Source: Bacteroidota bacterium
Lineage (GTDB): Bacteria > Bacteroidota > Bacteroidia > Flavobacteriales > Weeksellaceae
Direction: 5' to 3'
Assembly: GCA_023458415.1 (NCBI GenBank)
Contig: JAEWZO010000003.1
Span: 1-64,000 of the forward strand
Length of the DNA: 64,000 bases
Positions 1 through 8,563 of the stretch are shown here, one piece after another. Position 1 is the first letter of the stretch. Every line of letters starts with the position of its first letter. A program made the position numbers and the translations under genes. The notes under the pieces were generated by a model. It ran no database searches. It was not told where the DNA came from and saw nothing but the letters and a program-made list of their open reading frames with translations.

Positions 1-33
1 AAAAAGACACTTACAAAATTTCGTAAGTGTCTG
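1..33 (-). terminator. Terminator downstream of tRNA-Met
   Basis: A perfect 10-bp stem (AGACACTTAC at 5-14, complement at 23-32) with an 8-nt loop is followed on the minus strand by five T (plus-strand A at 1-5). It begins 11 bp beyond the tRNA 3' end, so it probably ends that transcript. Confidence 0.8.
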
Positions 34-43
34 ATTTTTAGAG

Positions 44-117
44 TGGCCCAGCTTGGGCTCGAACCAAGGACTTGCTGATTATGAGTCAGCTACTCTAACC
101 AACTGAGTTACAAGGCC
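44..117 (-). tRNA. tRNA-Met (anticodon CAT)
   Basis: A full cloverleaf of 74 nt can be folded: D stem ACTC/GAGT, anticodon stem GCTGA/TCAGC around loop CTCATAA (anticodon CAT), T stem CTTGG/CCAAG around TTCGAGC, discriminator A. The CCA end is not encoded, as is common in Bacteroidota. The acceptor pairs GGCCTTG with CTGGGCC, leaving a U-U mismatch at 6-67 and a G-U at 5-68. Elongator Met is the likely identity; a lysidine-modified Ile2 tRNA also carries CAT and cannot be excluded from sequence alone. Confidence 0.9.
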
Positions 118-191
118 AACTTATATTATGATTAATAGAAGTTTCAATTGGGTGTGCAAAAATAGCAATTTTCTGCAATTATAAAAACTAA

Positions 192-590
192 TTAAGGTTT
201 TTCCTGGCAAAGTTCAACCAATACTCCATTTGTAGATTTAGGATGTAAAAAGACCACTAATTTATTATCGGCTCCGTCTTTCGGCTCTTCAGAAATAAAA
301 ATGAACCCCGCTTCTTTCAAGCGCTTAATCTCTGCAAGAATATCCTCCACTCCGAAAGCGATGTGATGAATTCCCTCTCCTTTTTTATCCAAAAATTTTG
401 CAATCGGACTTTCCTGGTTGGTCGCTTCCAAAAGCTCAATTTTACTTTCACCGACTTCATAAAAAGACGTTGTAACACCTTCTCTTTCAACTGATTCCTG
501 TTTGTAATTTTCCTTACCGAGTAATTTTGCAAAAAGTTCATCAGAAACCCCCAACGACTTCACTGCAATTCCCAAATGTTCAATTTTCAT
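192..590 (-). CDS. mce: Methylmalonyl-CoA epimerase
   Basis: This 132-residue protein is a single glyoxalase/VOC-fold unit of the usual size for methylmalonyl-CoA epimerase, which interconverts the 2R and 2S forms of methylmalonyl-CoA in the propionate/succinyl-CoA route. Likely metal ligands are visible: His5 in the opening strand (EHLGIAV), an acidic/polar strand around Glu52-Glu55, the His pair at 75-76 in GIHHIAF, and Glu126 in VLVEL. It acts in the cytoplasm. The gene is alone on the minus strand, divergent from rbfA; a minus-strand TATTTTTG at 661-668 may be its -7 element. No mutase genes are in view. Another VOC enzyme is possible, but the motif spacing fits mce well. Confidence 0.88.
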   Translation of the reverse strand: MKIEHLGIAVKSLGVSDELFAKLLGKENYKQESVEREGVTTSFYEVGESKIELLEATNQESPIAKFLDKKGEGIHHIAFGVEDILAEIKRLKEAGFIFISEEPKDGADNKLVVFLHPKSTNGVLVELCQEKP

Positions 591-660
591 TTCAAAAAAG
601 TTTAAAAAAGATCAGAAAAATCAAGTGTGTGACCTGATTCTAATCCGGCATTTATTCAAA

Positions 661-677
661 CAAAAATACTAAATTTG
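661..677. promoter_or_regulatory. Back-to-back -7 elements for mce and rbfA
   Basis: The plus strand carries TAAATTTG at 670-677, four bases before the rbfA ATG at 682. The minus strand carries TATTTTTG at 661-668. Both match the Bacteroidota -7 consensus TAnnTTTG and lie one base apart in opposite directions. No convincing -33 TTG was found for either, so the plus element is the stronger claim. Confidence 0.5.
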
Positions 678-681
678 CACC

Positions 682-1044
682 ATGAACGAAAGCAACAGAC
701 AGAGAAAAGTAGCACAGATAATACAGGAAGATTTTGCAGAACTTTTCAGAAAACAAGCAGCAGAAAGCACAAAGAATTTTCTGGTCTCCGTATCTGACGT
801 TAAAGTAACTGCCGATCTGAGTATTGCAAAAATTTATCTGAGTATTTTTCCCCAGGAATTCCGCAAACCCATTATGAAGGAAATTGAAACCAACAAGGCT
901 TCCTACCGAAATTTCATCGGCCAGAAAATGGGAAAACAGGTGAGAATAATTCCTGAACTCAGCTTTTATCTGGACACCACTTTGGACGATGCTGAACGCA
1001 TTGAAAAAGAACTGCGCGGCGAAGGCGACAATCCAATCCTCTAA
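682..1044 (+). CDS. rbfA: 30S ribosome-binding factor A
   Basis: The 120-residue product has the size and layout of RbfA, a KH-fold protein that binds immature 30S subunits near the 5' helix of 16S rRNA and is needed for late maturation and cold growth. Typical segments are the N-terminal helix (RKVAQIIQEDFAELF), the strand KVTADLSIAKIYLSIF and the C-terminal PELSFYLDTTLDDAERIEKEL-type block ending in an acidic tail. ATG at 682 lies four bases after a TAnnTTTG motif, suggesting a leaderless or nearly leaderless message. The permease gene follows 17 bp downstream, so the two are probably cotranscribed. Confidence 0.92.
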   Translation: MNESNRQRKVAQIIQEDFAELFRKQAAESTKNFLVSVSDVKVTADLSIAKIYLSIFPQEFRKPIMKEIETNKASYRNFIGQKMGKQVRIIPELSFYLDTTLDDAERIEKELRGEGDNPIL

Positions 1045-1061
1045 CTGAAAACTTAGGCTTT

Positions 1062-2273
1062 TTGAAGAACACTGCCTTTTACATCGCCACACGATATCTC
1101 CTCGCAAAAAAAGGAAGCACCGCGGTAACATTTATTACGTGGCTTGCAGCATTGGCTATGACGGTGGCGGTTGCAGCAATGTTTATCATCATTTCAGTTT
1201 TTGCGGGGTTGGAAGACCTCAATGAGGAAATGATTGCGAATCTTCACGCCGATATCACACTGAAAAGCGAAACTGGAAAAACAATTCCCAACATCGATAA
1301 TGCAGTTAAAATCCTGAAAAACAACAGTGAAATTGCCCATTTCTCTAAGGTCATCGAGGAGAAAGTATACATCAATTTCAGAGAAAACGGTGACATTGCC
1401 AATTTGCGCGGTGTTGATTCCGCTTACACTTCCGTAAATCCAATTGACCAGAATATTTTCTACGGGGCTTATCCGAGTTTTGAATATTCGAACGAAGTGT
1501 TGATGGAAAATAAACTGGATAACCGTTTGACCATTCCTGTAGGTGAAGGCGATGAATACGCCGTATTGATGATGCCAAAAGCCGGAACCGGAATCATCAG
1601 TAAAGAAACCGACATTTTCAACAAAAAAGAAATATTTATTTCGGGAGTTTTTCCTGGGAATGATCAGATGGATAACCTTATTATTTCTCCGTTGGAACTG
1701 ACTCAGCAACTGTTGGATTTACCAAAAAAATCAGCCTATCAAATCGTCATTAAACTGAAAGATCCATCAACTGCAGATGCTGTAAAAGCTCAGCTATCCG
1801 AACAGTTTGGAAAAGGTTACCTACTGAAAACCAAGGCGGAAGAAAATGCAGCGTTTTGGAAGATGATCAATACAGAAAAACTGTTCATCTACCTGATTTT
1901 CGCACTGGTTATTTTTATTACAACATTCAATCTTGCAGGCGCCATCATTATTTTGCAATTAGACAAAAGAGACCAGGCAAAATCCCTTCTATCCATGGGA
2001 ATGAATATGAACCAGCTGCGCAATATTTATTTCTATACCGGAATTTTGATTGTGTTGTTCGGTGTCATTTGTGGTCTGGCTTTAGGAACCATCATCTGTT
2101 GGCTGCAAATTGAAACCGGCTTCTTCAAAGCTAATGTTGCAACAGACCTTCCGTTCCCGGTAAAAATAAAATGGATTAACTATCTGATTGTCAGCGGAAC
2201 CGCTCTTACTTTCGGTTTACTGGTTTCCTGGATTTTCTCAAAGCTGAACAAATCTTATTTTAAGAATTTTTAA
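1062..2273 (+). CDS. LolC/LolE-like ABC transporter permease
   Basis: This 403-residue membrane protein has the FtsX/LolE layout: one N-terminal transmembrane helix (about 25-47), a large periplasmic domain (about 48-265), then three helices (about 270-297, 322-345 and 372-392). The segment following the second helix (LDKRDQAKSLLSMGMNMNQL) is the coupling region typical of LolC/E. In the family such subunits, with LolD, release lipoproteins from the inner membrane to LolA. No ATPase gene is adjacent. Translation appears to start at a TTG 17 bp after rbfA. MacB-type permeases share the fold, so the exact substrate is inferred. Confidence 0.8.
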   Translation: MKNTAFYIATRYLLAKKGSTAVTFITWLAALAMTVAVAAMFIIISVFAGLEDLNEEMIANLHADITLKSETGKTIPNIDNAVKILKNNSEIAHFSKVIEEKVYINFRENGDIANLRGVDSAYTSVNPIDQNIFYGAYPSFEYSNEVLMENKLDNRLTIPVGEGDEYAVLMMPKAGTGIISKETDIFNKKEIFISGVFPGNDQMDNLIISPLELTQQLLDLPKKSAYQIVIKLKDPSTADAVKAQLSEQFGKGYLLKTKAEENAAFWKMINTEKLFIYLIFALVIFITTFNLAGAIIILQLDKRDQAKSLLSMGMNMNQLRNIYFYTGILIVLFGVICGLALGTIICWLQIETGFFKANVATDLPFPVKIKWINYLIVSGTALTFGLLVSWIFSKLNKSYFKNF

Positions 2274-2297
2274 GATACTGCTGCTCAGAATTTTCCG

Positions 2298-2305
2298 TAC
2301 CTTTG
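2298..2305 (+). promoter_or_regulatory. -7 promoter element of the nuclease gene
   Basis: TACCTTTG matches the Bacteroidota -7 consensus TAnnTTTG and lies 25 bp before the nuclease ATG. No clear -33 TTG was seen at the expected distance. Confidence 0.55.
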
Positions 2306-2330
2306 CACTCCAATTTTCAATCATTCGATT

Positions 2331-3416
2331 ATGAAAAAATTAATTACAATAGGGTTTGCTGTATTAACTTCAGCGTTTACATTTGCCCAAATTCCATCCG
2401 GTTATTACAACTCTGCCGAAGGTTTAACGGGATATGAATTAAAAACTAGACTAAGCCAGATTATTACGAACGGTCATCAGGACAGAGGTTACGGTAATTT
2501 AATGGACATCGCTTACAGAGTTGGTGATTTGGATAAATACTACGAGAATAATAATACAATTCTTGATATTTATTCTGAAAGACCAAACGGACCGGACGCT
2601 TACGAATACGTTCCCGGAGTGAAAGAATGTGGAAATTACAATGCCGAATCCATTTGCTACAACCGCGAACACATTTTCCCGCAAGGATTCTTTAACGAGG
2701 CTGCTCCAATGCGAAATGATTATCACCACGTACTCCCAACAGATGGTTATGTGAATGGAAGACGCAGCAATTTCCCGTTTGGTAAAGTAGCCAACGCAAC
2801 ATGGACCTCAACCAATGGTTCCAAAGTAGGTTCCAGCGCGAACGCAGGTTATAACGGTACCGTTTTCGAACCAATTGATGAGTTTAAAGGCGATGTAGCA
2901 AGAATTTTATTGTATTTCGTAACTCGTTACCAAAGCAGACTTGGAAACTTTTCACCTAACAACACCAATAATCCGCTTGACGGCAGTACCGGTCGCAGCT
3001 TTGAACAATGGCAAGTTGATGTGCTTCTTGCATGGCATGCTTTGGATCCGGTTTCCCCTAAGGAAATTGACCGTAATAACTACGCCTATACTTATCAGGG
3101 TAACAGAAATCCATACATAGATCATCCGGAATATGTGACGATGATTTGGTCTTCCTCTACCCTTTCTGCTCAGGATTCAGAATTGAAAAACACCTTGAAA
3201 ATTTCTCAGAATCCGGTGAAAAACGGTGAAATTATTGTGGAAGGAAAAGATATCGCGCAAATAGAAACAGCGCAGATTATTTCCATGACAGGACAAATGA
3301 TTCAGGAAGTGAAAAATCCTTTCAAAAATTCTAACAGACTCGTTCTAAAGAATAAAACCAAAGGAAACTACATTCTAAAACTCGATAACCAGACACTGAA
3401 ATTTATCGTTCAATAA
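2331..3416 (+). CDS. Secreted endonuclease I family nuclease with T9SS sorting domain
   Basis: The product (361 residues) begins with a signal peptide (about 1-19, cleavage before Gln20). The catalytic core carries the endonuclease I beta-beta-alpha metal motif: REHIFPQ at 112-118, followed by NDYHHVLPTDG at about 129-139 and NGRRSNFPFG. These enzymes cut DNA and RNA nonspecifically with a divalent metal. The last 80 or so residues form a Por-type C-terminal sorting domain (NPVKNGEIIV to GNYILKL), which directs cargo through the type IX secretion system to the surface or medium. The gene has its own promoter and terminator, so it is monocistronic. A nutrient-scavenging extracellular nuclease is the natural reading. 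Confidence 0.88.
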   Translation: MKKLITIGFAVLTSAFTFAQIPSGYYNSAEGLTGYELKTRLSQIITNGHQDRGYGNLMDIAYRVGDLDKYYENNNTILDIYSERPNGPDAYEYVPGVKECGNYNAESICYNREHIFPQGFFNEAAPMRNDYHHVLPTDGYVNGRRSNFPFGKVANATWTSTNGSKVGSSANAGYNGTVFEPIDEFKGDVARILLYFVTRYQSRLGNFSPNNTNNPLDGSTGRSFEQWQVDVLLAWHALDPVSPKEIDRNNYAYTYQGNRNPYIDHPEYVTMIWSSSTLSAQDSELKNTLKISQNPVKNGEIIVEGKDIAQIETAQIISMTGQMIQEVKNPFKNSNRLVLKNKTKGNYILKLDNQTLKFIVQ

Positions 3417-3436
3417 TCTGCAACGAAATAAATAAG

Positions 3437-3465
3437 AAAGACCGTTTTATAGCGGTCTTTTTTTT
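3437..3465 (+). terminator. Terminator of the nuclease gene
   Basis: Perfect 8-bp stem AAAGACCG (3437-3444) with CGGTCTTT (3453-3460), 8-nt loop, then a T tract. The T tract runs directly into the -7 element of aroE. Confidence 0.85.
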
Positions 3466-3472
3466 ATTTTTG
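3465..3472 (+). promoter_or_regulatory. -7 promoter element of aroE
   Basis: TATTTTTG ends four bases before the aroE ATG at 3477. It starts at the last T of the upstream terminator, so terminator and promoter are fused and the aroE message would be leaderless or nearly so. Confidence 0.55.
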
Positions 3473-3476
3473 AAAG

Positions 3477-4205
3477 ATGAACGAAACAAAAATATTCGGC
3501 TTGGTAGGAAGAAAAATCTCCTACTCTTTCTCCAAAAAATACTTTGAAGAAAAATTTACCAAACTTTTTTTACAGAACCATCACTACAAAGTATTTGACA
3601 TTCAGAATATTAATGAAGTTACAAATGTCTTTCAAATTCCCGGATTACAGGGTTTTAATGTAACTATTCCATACAAAACTGAAATTATCAGCTATCTCGA
3701 CGAACTCAGTGAAGAGGCAGAAAAAATTGGCGCAGTAAATACAGTTCTGATTAAGGATGGAATAAAAAAAGGCTTCAACACCGATGCTTTCGGATTTGAA
3801 AAAACGCTGCTTATCGGACTGAAACCACATCATAAAAACGCTCTGATTTTGGGTGATGGCGGCGCAGCAAAAGCTGTTCGTTATGTTTTGGATTCGTACG
3901 AAATTTCACATCAGACCGTATCCAGAAAAGGAACACTCAACTTTAAAAATCTTTCTGAAGAGTTGGTAGCTGACCATCAACTGATTATTCAAACCACACC
4001 TGTTGGTACATTTCCCGAAGTTGACAACTGTCTGAAATTTCCTTTCAATGCACTTACCAAACAACATCTTGCGATAGATCTTATCTACAATCCTGACTAC
4101 ACAAAGTTCCTTTCGCAATGTGCCGCATCTGGAGCGAAAACACTCAACGGATTTTATATGCTTGAACAGCAGGCAGAAAAAGCGTGGAAAATTTGGAATT
4201 ACTAG
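3477..4205 (+). CDS. aroE: Shikimate dehydrogenase
   Basis: AroE reduces 3-dehydroshikimate to shikimate with NADPH in aromatic amino acid synthesis. The 242-residue protein shows the N-terminal shikimate-binding segment (SYSFSKKYFEEKF), the catalytic Lys67 in GFNVTIPYK, Asp103 in NTDAFGF, and the NADP-binding loop ILGDGGAAKAV at about 124-134. The length is slightly short for the family (about 270) but all landmark motifs are present, as seen in other Bacteroidota. It stands alone between a terminator and the DUF349 gene 80 bp downstream. Confidence 0.9.
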   Translation: MNETKIFGLVGRKISYSFSKKYFEEKFTKLFLQNHHYKVFDIQNINEVTNVFQIPGLQGFNVTIPYKTEIISYLDELSEEAEKIGAVNTVLIKDGIKKGFNTDAFGFEKTLLIGLKPHHKNALILGDGGAAKAVRYVLDSYEISHQTVSRKGTLNFKNLSEELVADHQLIIQTTPVGTFPEVDNCLKFPFNALTKQHLAIDLIYNPDYTKFLSQCAASGAKTLNGFYMLEQQAEKAWKIWNY

Positions 4206-4285
4206 AAAAAAAACTTTAAATTAGTCCACAGTAACGGCATTTCCTTGTGAATTAAAAAGCCGTTTAATCCAATAAAAAGTTTGCT

Positions 4286-6283
4286 ATGATTACAGAAAAT
4301 TCACTTTCTGACAACAACGGAAAAAACAACCAGCCGGAAAACGCAACTCCACAGCAGTCCGATATGGATACTCAAAAATCCATTGAACAGCCTCCTGCAG
4401 AGAAAGTTCTGAGCGAGGTGGATGAAAATAAGGACGCCATGCTTTCCGAGGAAATCAACACAGAAACAGCAGCGGAAACTGAAAACGGGGAAGCATCAGA
4501 AAATAATTCGGAGGAAAAAACTCCTGAAACTGCAGAAACAAATCTGCAATCTGAGACTGAAGCTACTAAAGTTGAAAGTGAAGAAGAAGAACATGAAGAA
4601 GAATCGCATTCAGAGTTGAGTGAACTTTCTCTTTCAGACATTCTGAAAAAAATGGAGAGCATCATCAATCAGGAAAATGCAGGATCTCTTTTCAGAATAT
4701 TCAACCAGTTACGCGATCAGGCAAATCATTTAATTAAAGATGAAACCGAGGATAAAAAACATGAATTTGTTGCAGCAGGAAATGAAGAGGAAAACTTCAG
4801 TTTTGAACATCCGGAGTCTTCAAAGTTGAGTGGTTTTATCCATATTTTCCGCGAAAAGAATGATGAATTCCACAAACAACAGGAAGAAGCTCAGGAAAAA
4901 AATAAAGAAGAAAGGCAAAACATCATCGAAAAGCTGAAATCGCTTTATACCAACACGGAAGCAGGAACAAATCTTTTCAAAGCGATTCGTGAAATAAAGG
5001 AAGAGTGGAAAAATGCTGGTCAAGTTGCAAAATCTGAATTTAAACTTCTGAACAATAACTACTTCCACCATCTGAACCAGTTTTACGCAATGCTCGATCT
5101 CAACAAAGAGTATATGGAGCAGGAATATGCGCATAATCTGGAAACCAGACTGCACATCATTCAACGTGCAAAAGAGCTGGAAAATGAACCGGTAGTACAA
5201 AAAGCCCTGAACGAACTGCAGTACCTTCACAAACTGTGGAAAGAAGAAGGAGAACCTGTTGCAGAAGAACATCGCGAAAAAACCTGGGACGAATTCAAGG
5301 AGATTTCAAATAAAATCCACGACAGAAAAGCAGAACTTTCTGCCCATCTGGAAGCCGAACAAAATGTAAATCTTGAAAAGAAGAACAGCATTATTGCGGC
5401 CATTCAGCAACTGACTTCACCGGAAAAAGAACCGAATCACAGCTATTGGCAGAATTCAATTAAAAAAGTGGAAGAATTGCGTTCAGAATTTCTGAAACTT
5501 GGAAGTGTTCCACGAAAAATTTCGAATCAGAACTGGACGGATTTTAAACAAACCCTTAGAAATTTTAACTCCTCTAAAAATGAATTTTATAAAGGACTGA
5601 AAAACACGCAACATTCTAATCTGGAAGCCAAGCAAAAACTAATACAAACGGCAAAAGACAACATGCATTCTGAAGATTGGGAAACTGCGGTTCCGCTTTT
5701 CAAAAAACTTCAGGAAGACTGGAAAAAAATCGGTCACGTACCGAGAAATGTTGCTAATAAAGTTTGGGACGAATTCCGTGAAGCCTGCAACACTTTCTTT
5801 AACAACTTCCGTGAAAAGAACAACGCAACGAGCGACAACTGGAAAGACAATTACAAAAATAAAAAGCAACTTCTGGATGAACTGAAAGAAATCAGTGAAG
5901 AAAATGGCAGTCCGGAAAGAATTGAGGAAATAAAAACCGGCTGGAATAACATCGGAAAAGTTCCTCGCGATAAAATGTCCATCAATTCCGAATTCAACAA
6001 AACATTGCGTGAAAAACTTCGCCTGTTCAAAATGAATGAGTACGATTTGAAGGATGAAGGACTTTCTGAAAGCCAGCTTACTGACAAAGCCAGAAAAATG
6101 AAAAACCAGATTGCAGATCTTGAAGCTGAAATTGTAAAGTTGGAAAACAACCTTGGATTTTTCAGTAATTCATCGAGAGAAAATCCACTTCTGAAAGATA
6201 CTTTTGATAAAATTGATGAAAAGAAAGCGCAGCTGGAATCTATGAAAAATAACCTTCACCATATCATTAGTGGAGAAGCTTAA
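4286..6283 (+). CDS. DUF349-repeat protein with acidic N-terminus
   Basis: A 665-residue cytoplasmic protein of unknown function. The first 115 residues are Glu-rich and of low complexity. The remainder is helical and contains a series of DUF349-type repeats, recognisable by recurring Trp-Lys-x-x-Gly cores: EEWKNAGQV, LWKEEGEPV, DWKKIGHVPRNVANKVW and GWNNIGKVPRDKM. The last 90 residues form a predicted coiled coil (KNQIADLEAEIVKLENNL). In Flavobacteriia such proteins are usually encoded near aroE, as here. The next gene begins 3 bp after the stop, so they form an operon. The role is unknown; scaffold or nucleic-acid-associated functions would be speculation. Confidence 0.82.
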   Translation: MITENSLSDNNGKNNQPENATPQQSDMDTQKSIEQPPAEKVLSEVDENKDAMLSEEINTETAAETENGEASENNSEEKTPETAETNLQSETEATKVESEEEEHEEESHSELSELSLSDILKKMESIINQENAGSLFRIFNQLRDQANHLIKDETEDKKHEFVAAGNEEENFSFEHPESSKLSGFIHIFREKNDEFHKQQEEAQEKNKEERQNIIEKLKSLYTNTEAGTNLFKAIREIKEEWKNAGQVAKSEFKLLNNNYFHHLNQFYAMLDLNKEYMEQEYAHNLETRLHIIQRAKELENEPVVQKALNELQYLHKLWKEEGEPVAEEHREKTWDEFKEISNKIHDRKAELSAHLEAEQNVNLEKKNSIIAAIQQLTSPEKEPNHSYWQNSIKKVEELRSEFLKLGSVPRKISNQNWTDFKQTLRNFNSSKNEFYKGLKNTQHSNLEAKQKLIQTAKDNMHSEDWETAVPLFKKLQEDWKKIGHVPRNVANKVWDEFREACNTFFNNFREKNNATSDNWKDNYKNKKQLLDELKEISEENGSPERIEEIKTGWNNIGKVPRDKMSINSEFNKTLREKLRLFKMNEYDLKDEGLSESQLTDKARKMKNQIADLEAEIVKLENNLGFFSNSSRENPLLKDTFDKIDEKKAQLESMKNNLHHIISGEA

Positions 6284-6286
6284 GAA

Positions 6287-6877
6287 ATGAAAAAAATCGC
6301 ACTACTACTTTTCTGTATGCTGTTCGGAAGTATTTCTGCACAGGAAAATCCAAAAGATTTATTGGGAATTCCCGGACCTGTTGAATTCAACGGTACCGAA
6401 ATGTTTTTAGCATGGAGCAAGGAACAGTCTAAAACACTGTATAGGCAACAGTTTATGCTTACCGATGAAAGGATTGAAGAGTTTAGTCAGTTACTGGATT
6501 TTTCTTATTTCACCAAAGAAATCGATATAGAATTAGCTGTGCGCCAGAAAGTTGAATCGGTACAGAAACGTCAGGAAACCGACAGATATGCGAAAGTAAA
6601 TGTTACGGAGAGTCCGGATGGCTCCGAATACATTGTGGATTACTATATTTCTGAAGCTCCTGAAAATGGAACGTCTTACGTAGAATACAATATTTACCGT
6701 TTCAAGAACATTCCAAAAGGCAACGACAAACATTTCCTTATTCTGTCTTATATCAAAAGAGAACTAGGCGATTTGCGTTCGGCAAACAGAAACCTTTCAA
6801 GACAGCGGGATGAGATGATGACGGCAATGATTGAATATAAAATTCCGGAAATAAAAATTGGAGCAAAAACGGAATAA
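6287..6877 (+). CDS. Secreted protein of unknown function
   Basis: I do not recognise the family. The 196-residue product starts with a clear signal peptide (about 1-19, ending SISA before Gln). The mature part is mixed and hydrophilic with charged helices (EIDIELAVRQKVESVQKRQE) and no transmembrane segment or lipobox, so it should be periplasmic. It starts 3 bp after the DUF349 gene and is followed by a terminator, making the two-gene operon firm. Coupling of a cytoplasmic DUF349 protein to a periplasmic partner is the only clue to role. Confidence 0.7.
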   Translation: MKKIALLLFCMLFGSISAQENPKDLLGIPGPVEFNGTEMFLAWSKEQSKTLYRQQFMLTDERIEEFSQLLDFSYFTKEIDIELAVRQKVESVQKRQETDRYAKVNVTESPDGSEYIVDYYISEAPENGTSYVEYNIYRFKNIPKGNDKHFLILSYIKRELGDLRSANRNLSRQRDEMMTAMIEYKIPEIKIGAKTE

Positions 6878-6900
6878 GTTTAAAAATTCAAAAGAAAATA

Positions 6901-6925
6901 CACTCGGCTTTTGCTGAGTGTTTTT
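6901..6925 (+). terminator. Terminator after the DUF349 operon
   Basis: Stem CACTCGGC (6901-6908) with GCTGAGTG (6913-6920), TTTT loop, one G-T pair, followed by five T. It ends only 8 bp before the ribD ATG. Confidence 0.85.
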
Positions 6926-6932
6926 ATATAGA

Positions 6933-7961
6933 ATGAATCACGAAAAATACATGCAGCGCTGCATTGAACTTGCACGAAAAGCAACCGGGGACACCTATCC
7001 TAATCCGCTTGTGGGCTGCGTTATTGTACATAACGATAAAATAATCGGTGAAGGGTTTCATCAAAAAGCCGGTGAAGCTCATGCAGAAATAAACGCAATC
7101 AATTCGGTCAAAAATCCGGAGTTGCTACACGAAGCTACTATTTATGTTTCGCTTGAACCTTGCGCACATTATGGAAAAACTCCGCCGTGTGCACTGAAAC
7201 TGAAGGAAATAGGTTTCAAAAAAGTGATTATCGGTTCGAAAGATTCGTATGAAGAGGTGAACGGAAAAGGAATTCAAATTCTGAAAGAAGCCGGAATTGA
7301 AGTTATTTCCGGAATTTTGGAAGACGAATGTCTTGAACTGAATAAGCGTTTCTTTACCTTTCATCAGAAAAAGCGCCCGTACATTATTCTAAAATGGGCT
7401 CAATCTGCAGATGGTTTTATGGATCAGAACTTCAAACCGATTCAAATTGGAAACCCGATTACCAAACAGTTTGTTCATCAGTTAAGAAGTGACGAACATG
7501 CCATCTTGGTGGGTACAGCGACGGCGTTAAACGATAATCCGGAACTCAATTCCAGAGAAATCCGAGGAAGAAATCCTGTTAGAATATTGATAGACCTTGA
7601 TTTGAAAGTTCCTCAAAATTTCAAGATTTTTAATTCAGTCGCTCCGACTATCGTGTTCAATTCAGTGAAAACCGAGGAAATGGGAAACATTAGCTTTGTA
7701 AAAGTTGATAGAACTCATCTTTTGGAACAACTTCTCAATCATTTATATGACATGCAAATACAGTCTGTTTTAGTTGAGGGCGGCGCTTACACACTGAACA
7801 CTTTTATTGAAGCCGGAATGTGGGACGAAGCTATTATTACAAAAAATCCGCAGCTTTATTTGGAAAACGGGACAAAAGCTCCTCATCTGAAAACTGAAAA
7901 AATTGAGACGATGGATTTTGCGGGAAATCAAATGGAGTTTCACAAAAATATTTCAAGGTGA
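6933..7961 (+). CDS. ribD: Bifunctional riboflavin biosynthesis deaminase/reductase
   Basis: RibD carries out the second and third steps of riboflavin synthesis after GTP cyclohydrolase II: deamination of the pyrimidine and NADPH-dependent reduction of the ribose. The N-terminal deaminase (about 1-145) has zinc ligands in HAE at 50-52 and in PCAHYGKTPPC at 76-86 (Cys77, Cys86). The C-terminal reductase (about 145-342) begins RPYIILKWAQSADGFM. ATG at 6933 is preferred over an upstream in-frame GTG because that lies inside the terminator. The YigZ gene overlaps the stop codon, so they are cotranscribed. No other rib genes are in view. Confidence 0.93.
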   Translation: MNHEKYMQRCIELARKATGDTYPNPLVGCVIVHNDKIIGEGFHQKAGEAHAEINAINSVKNPELLHEATIYVSLEPCAHYGKTPPCALKLKEIGFKKVIIGSKDSYEEVNGKGIQILKEAGIEVISGILEDECLELNKRFFTFHQKKRPYIILKWAQSADGFMDQNFKPIQIGNPITKQFVHQLRSDEHAILVGTATALNDNPELNSREIRGRNPVRILIDLDLKVPQNFKIFNSVAPTIVFNSVKTEEMGNISFVKVDRTHLLEQLLNHLYDMQIQSVLVEGGAYTLNTFIEAGMWDEAIITKNPQLYLENGTKAPHLKTEKIETMDFAGNQMEFHKNISR

Positions 7962-8563
7962 TTTACGAATTCCAGACCATAAAAAAACCGGTAGAAAACA
8001 TCCTCCTAAAAGAGAAAGGAAGCAAATTTATTGGATTTGCTTTTCCTGTTTCCAATGAAGACGAACTAAAAAACAGCCTTGAAAAAATTCGGGAAGAGAA
8101 TCCTAAAGCTACGCATCACTGCTATGCTTTCCGAATAGGAATTAATGGTGAAAACTACCGCGCGAACGATGACGGAGAACCTTCCGGAAGCGCCGGACTG
8201 CCCATCTACAATCAACTTTTAGCCAATAACATCACCAATGTTTTACTTATTGTAGTTCGTTATTACGGCGGAACAAAACTTGGCGTTTCAGGTTTGGTGA
8301 AAACTTATAAAGAATCAGCCAAAATGACATTGGAAGAAGCTGAAATCATCACAAAAGAACTGGAAACTGATTTGAAAATAGGATTTGCATTCAATCAGCA
8401 AAATCAAATTTTCACGCTTCTTAATAAGTTCGACGGCAAAATCCTCAACTTTGATGCTGCCGAAAACTGCTCTATACTTGCCCAAATTAGAACCTCCCAA
8501 AAAGAAAACATCTCGGAACAGTTGTCCGAGATGCAGAATATTTCTTTTGAATTTTTGAATTAG
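7958..8563 (+). CDS. YigZ/IMPACT family protein
   Basis: A 201-residue member of the UPF0029 (YigZ/IMPACT) family. The N-terminal domain carries the family signature NDDGEPSGSAGLPI (about residues 69-82) and VVRYYGGTKLGVSGL; the C-terminal part is a DUF1949-like alpha/beta domain. The eukaryotic relative IMPACT regulates GCN2; the bacterial function is not settled. It starts at a GTG that overlaps the ribD stop (GTGA), which supports translational coupling. Its own stop overlaps by 4 bp the stop of the convergent peptidase gene, with no room for a separate terminator. Confidence 0.85.
   Translation: MIYEFQTIKKPVENILLKEKGSKFIGFAFPVSNEDELKNSLEKIREENPKATHHCYAFRIGINGENYRANDDGEPSGSAGLPIYNQLLANNITNVLLIVVRYYGGTKLGVSGLVKTYKESAKMTLEEAEIITKELETDLKIGFAFNQQNQIFTLLNKFDGKILNFDAAENCSILAQIRTSQKENISEQLSEMQNISFEFLN

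Noticed and set aside
652..1131. Open frame of 159 codons on the minus strand across rbfA
   Set aside because: Lies wholly opposite a well-supported rbfA with strong motifs; Phe/Cys-rich composition is that of an antisense reading.
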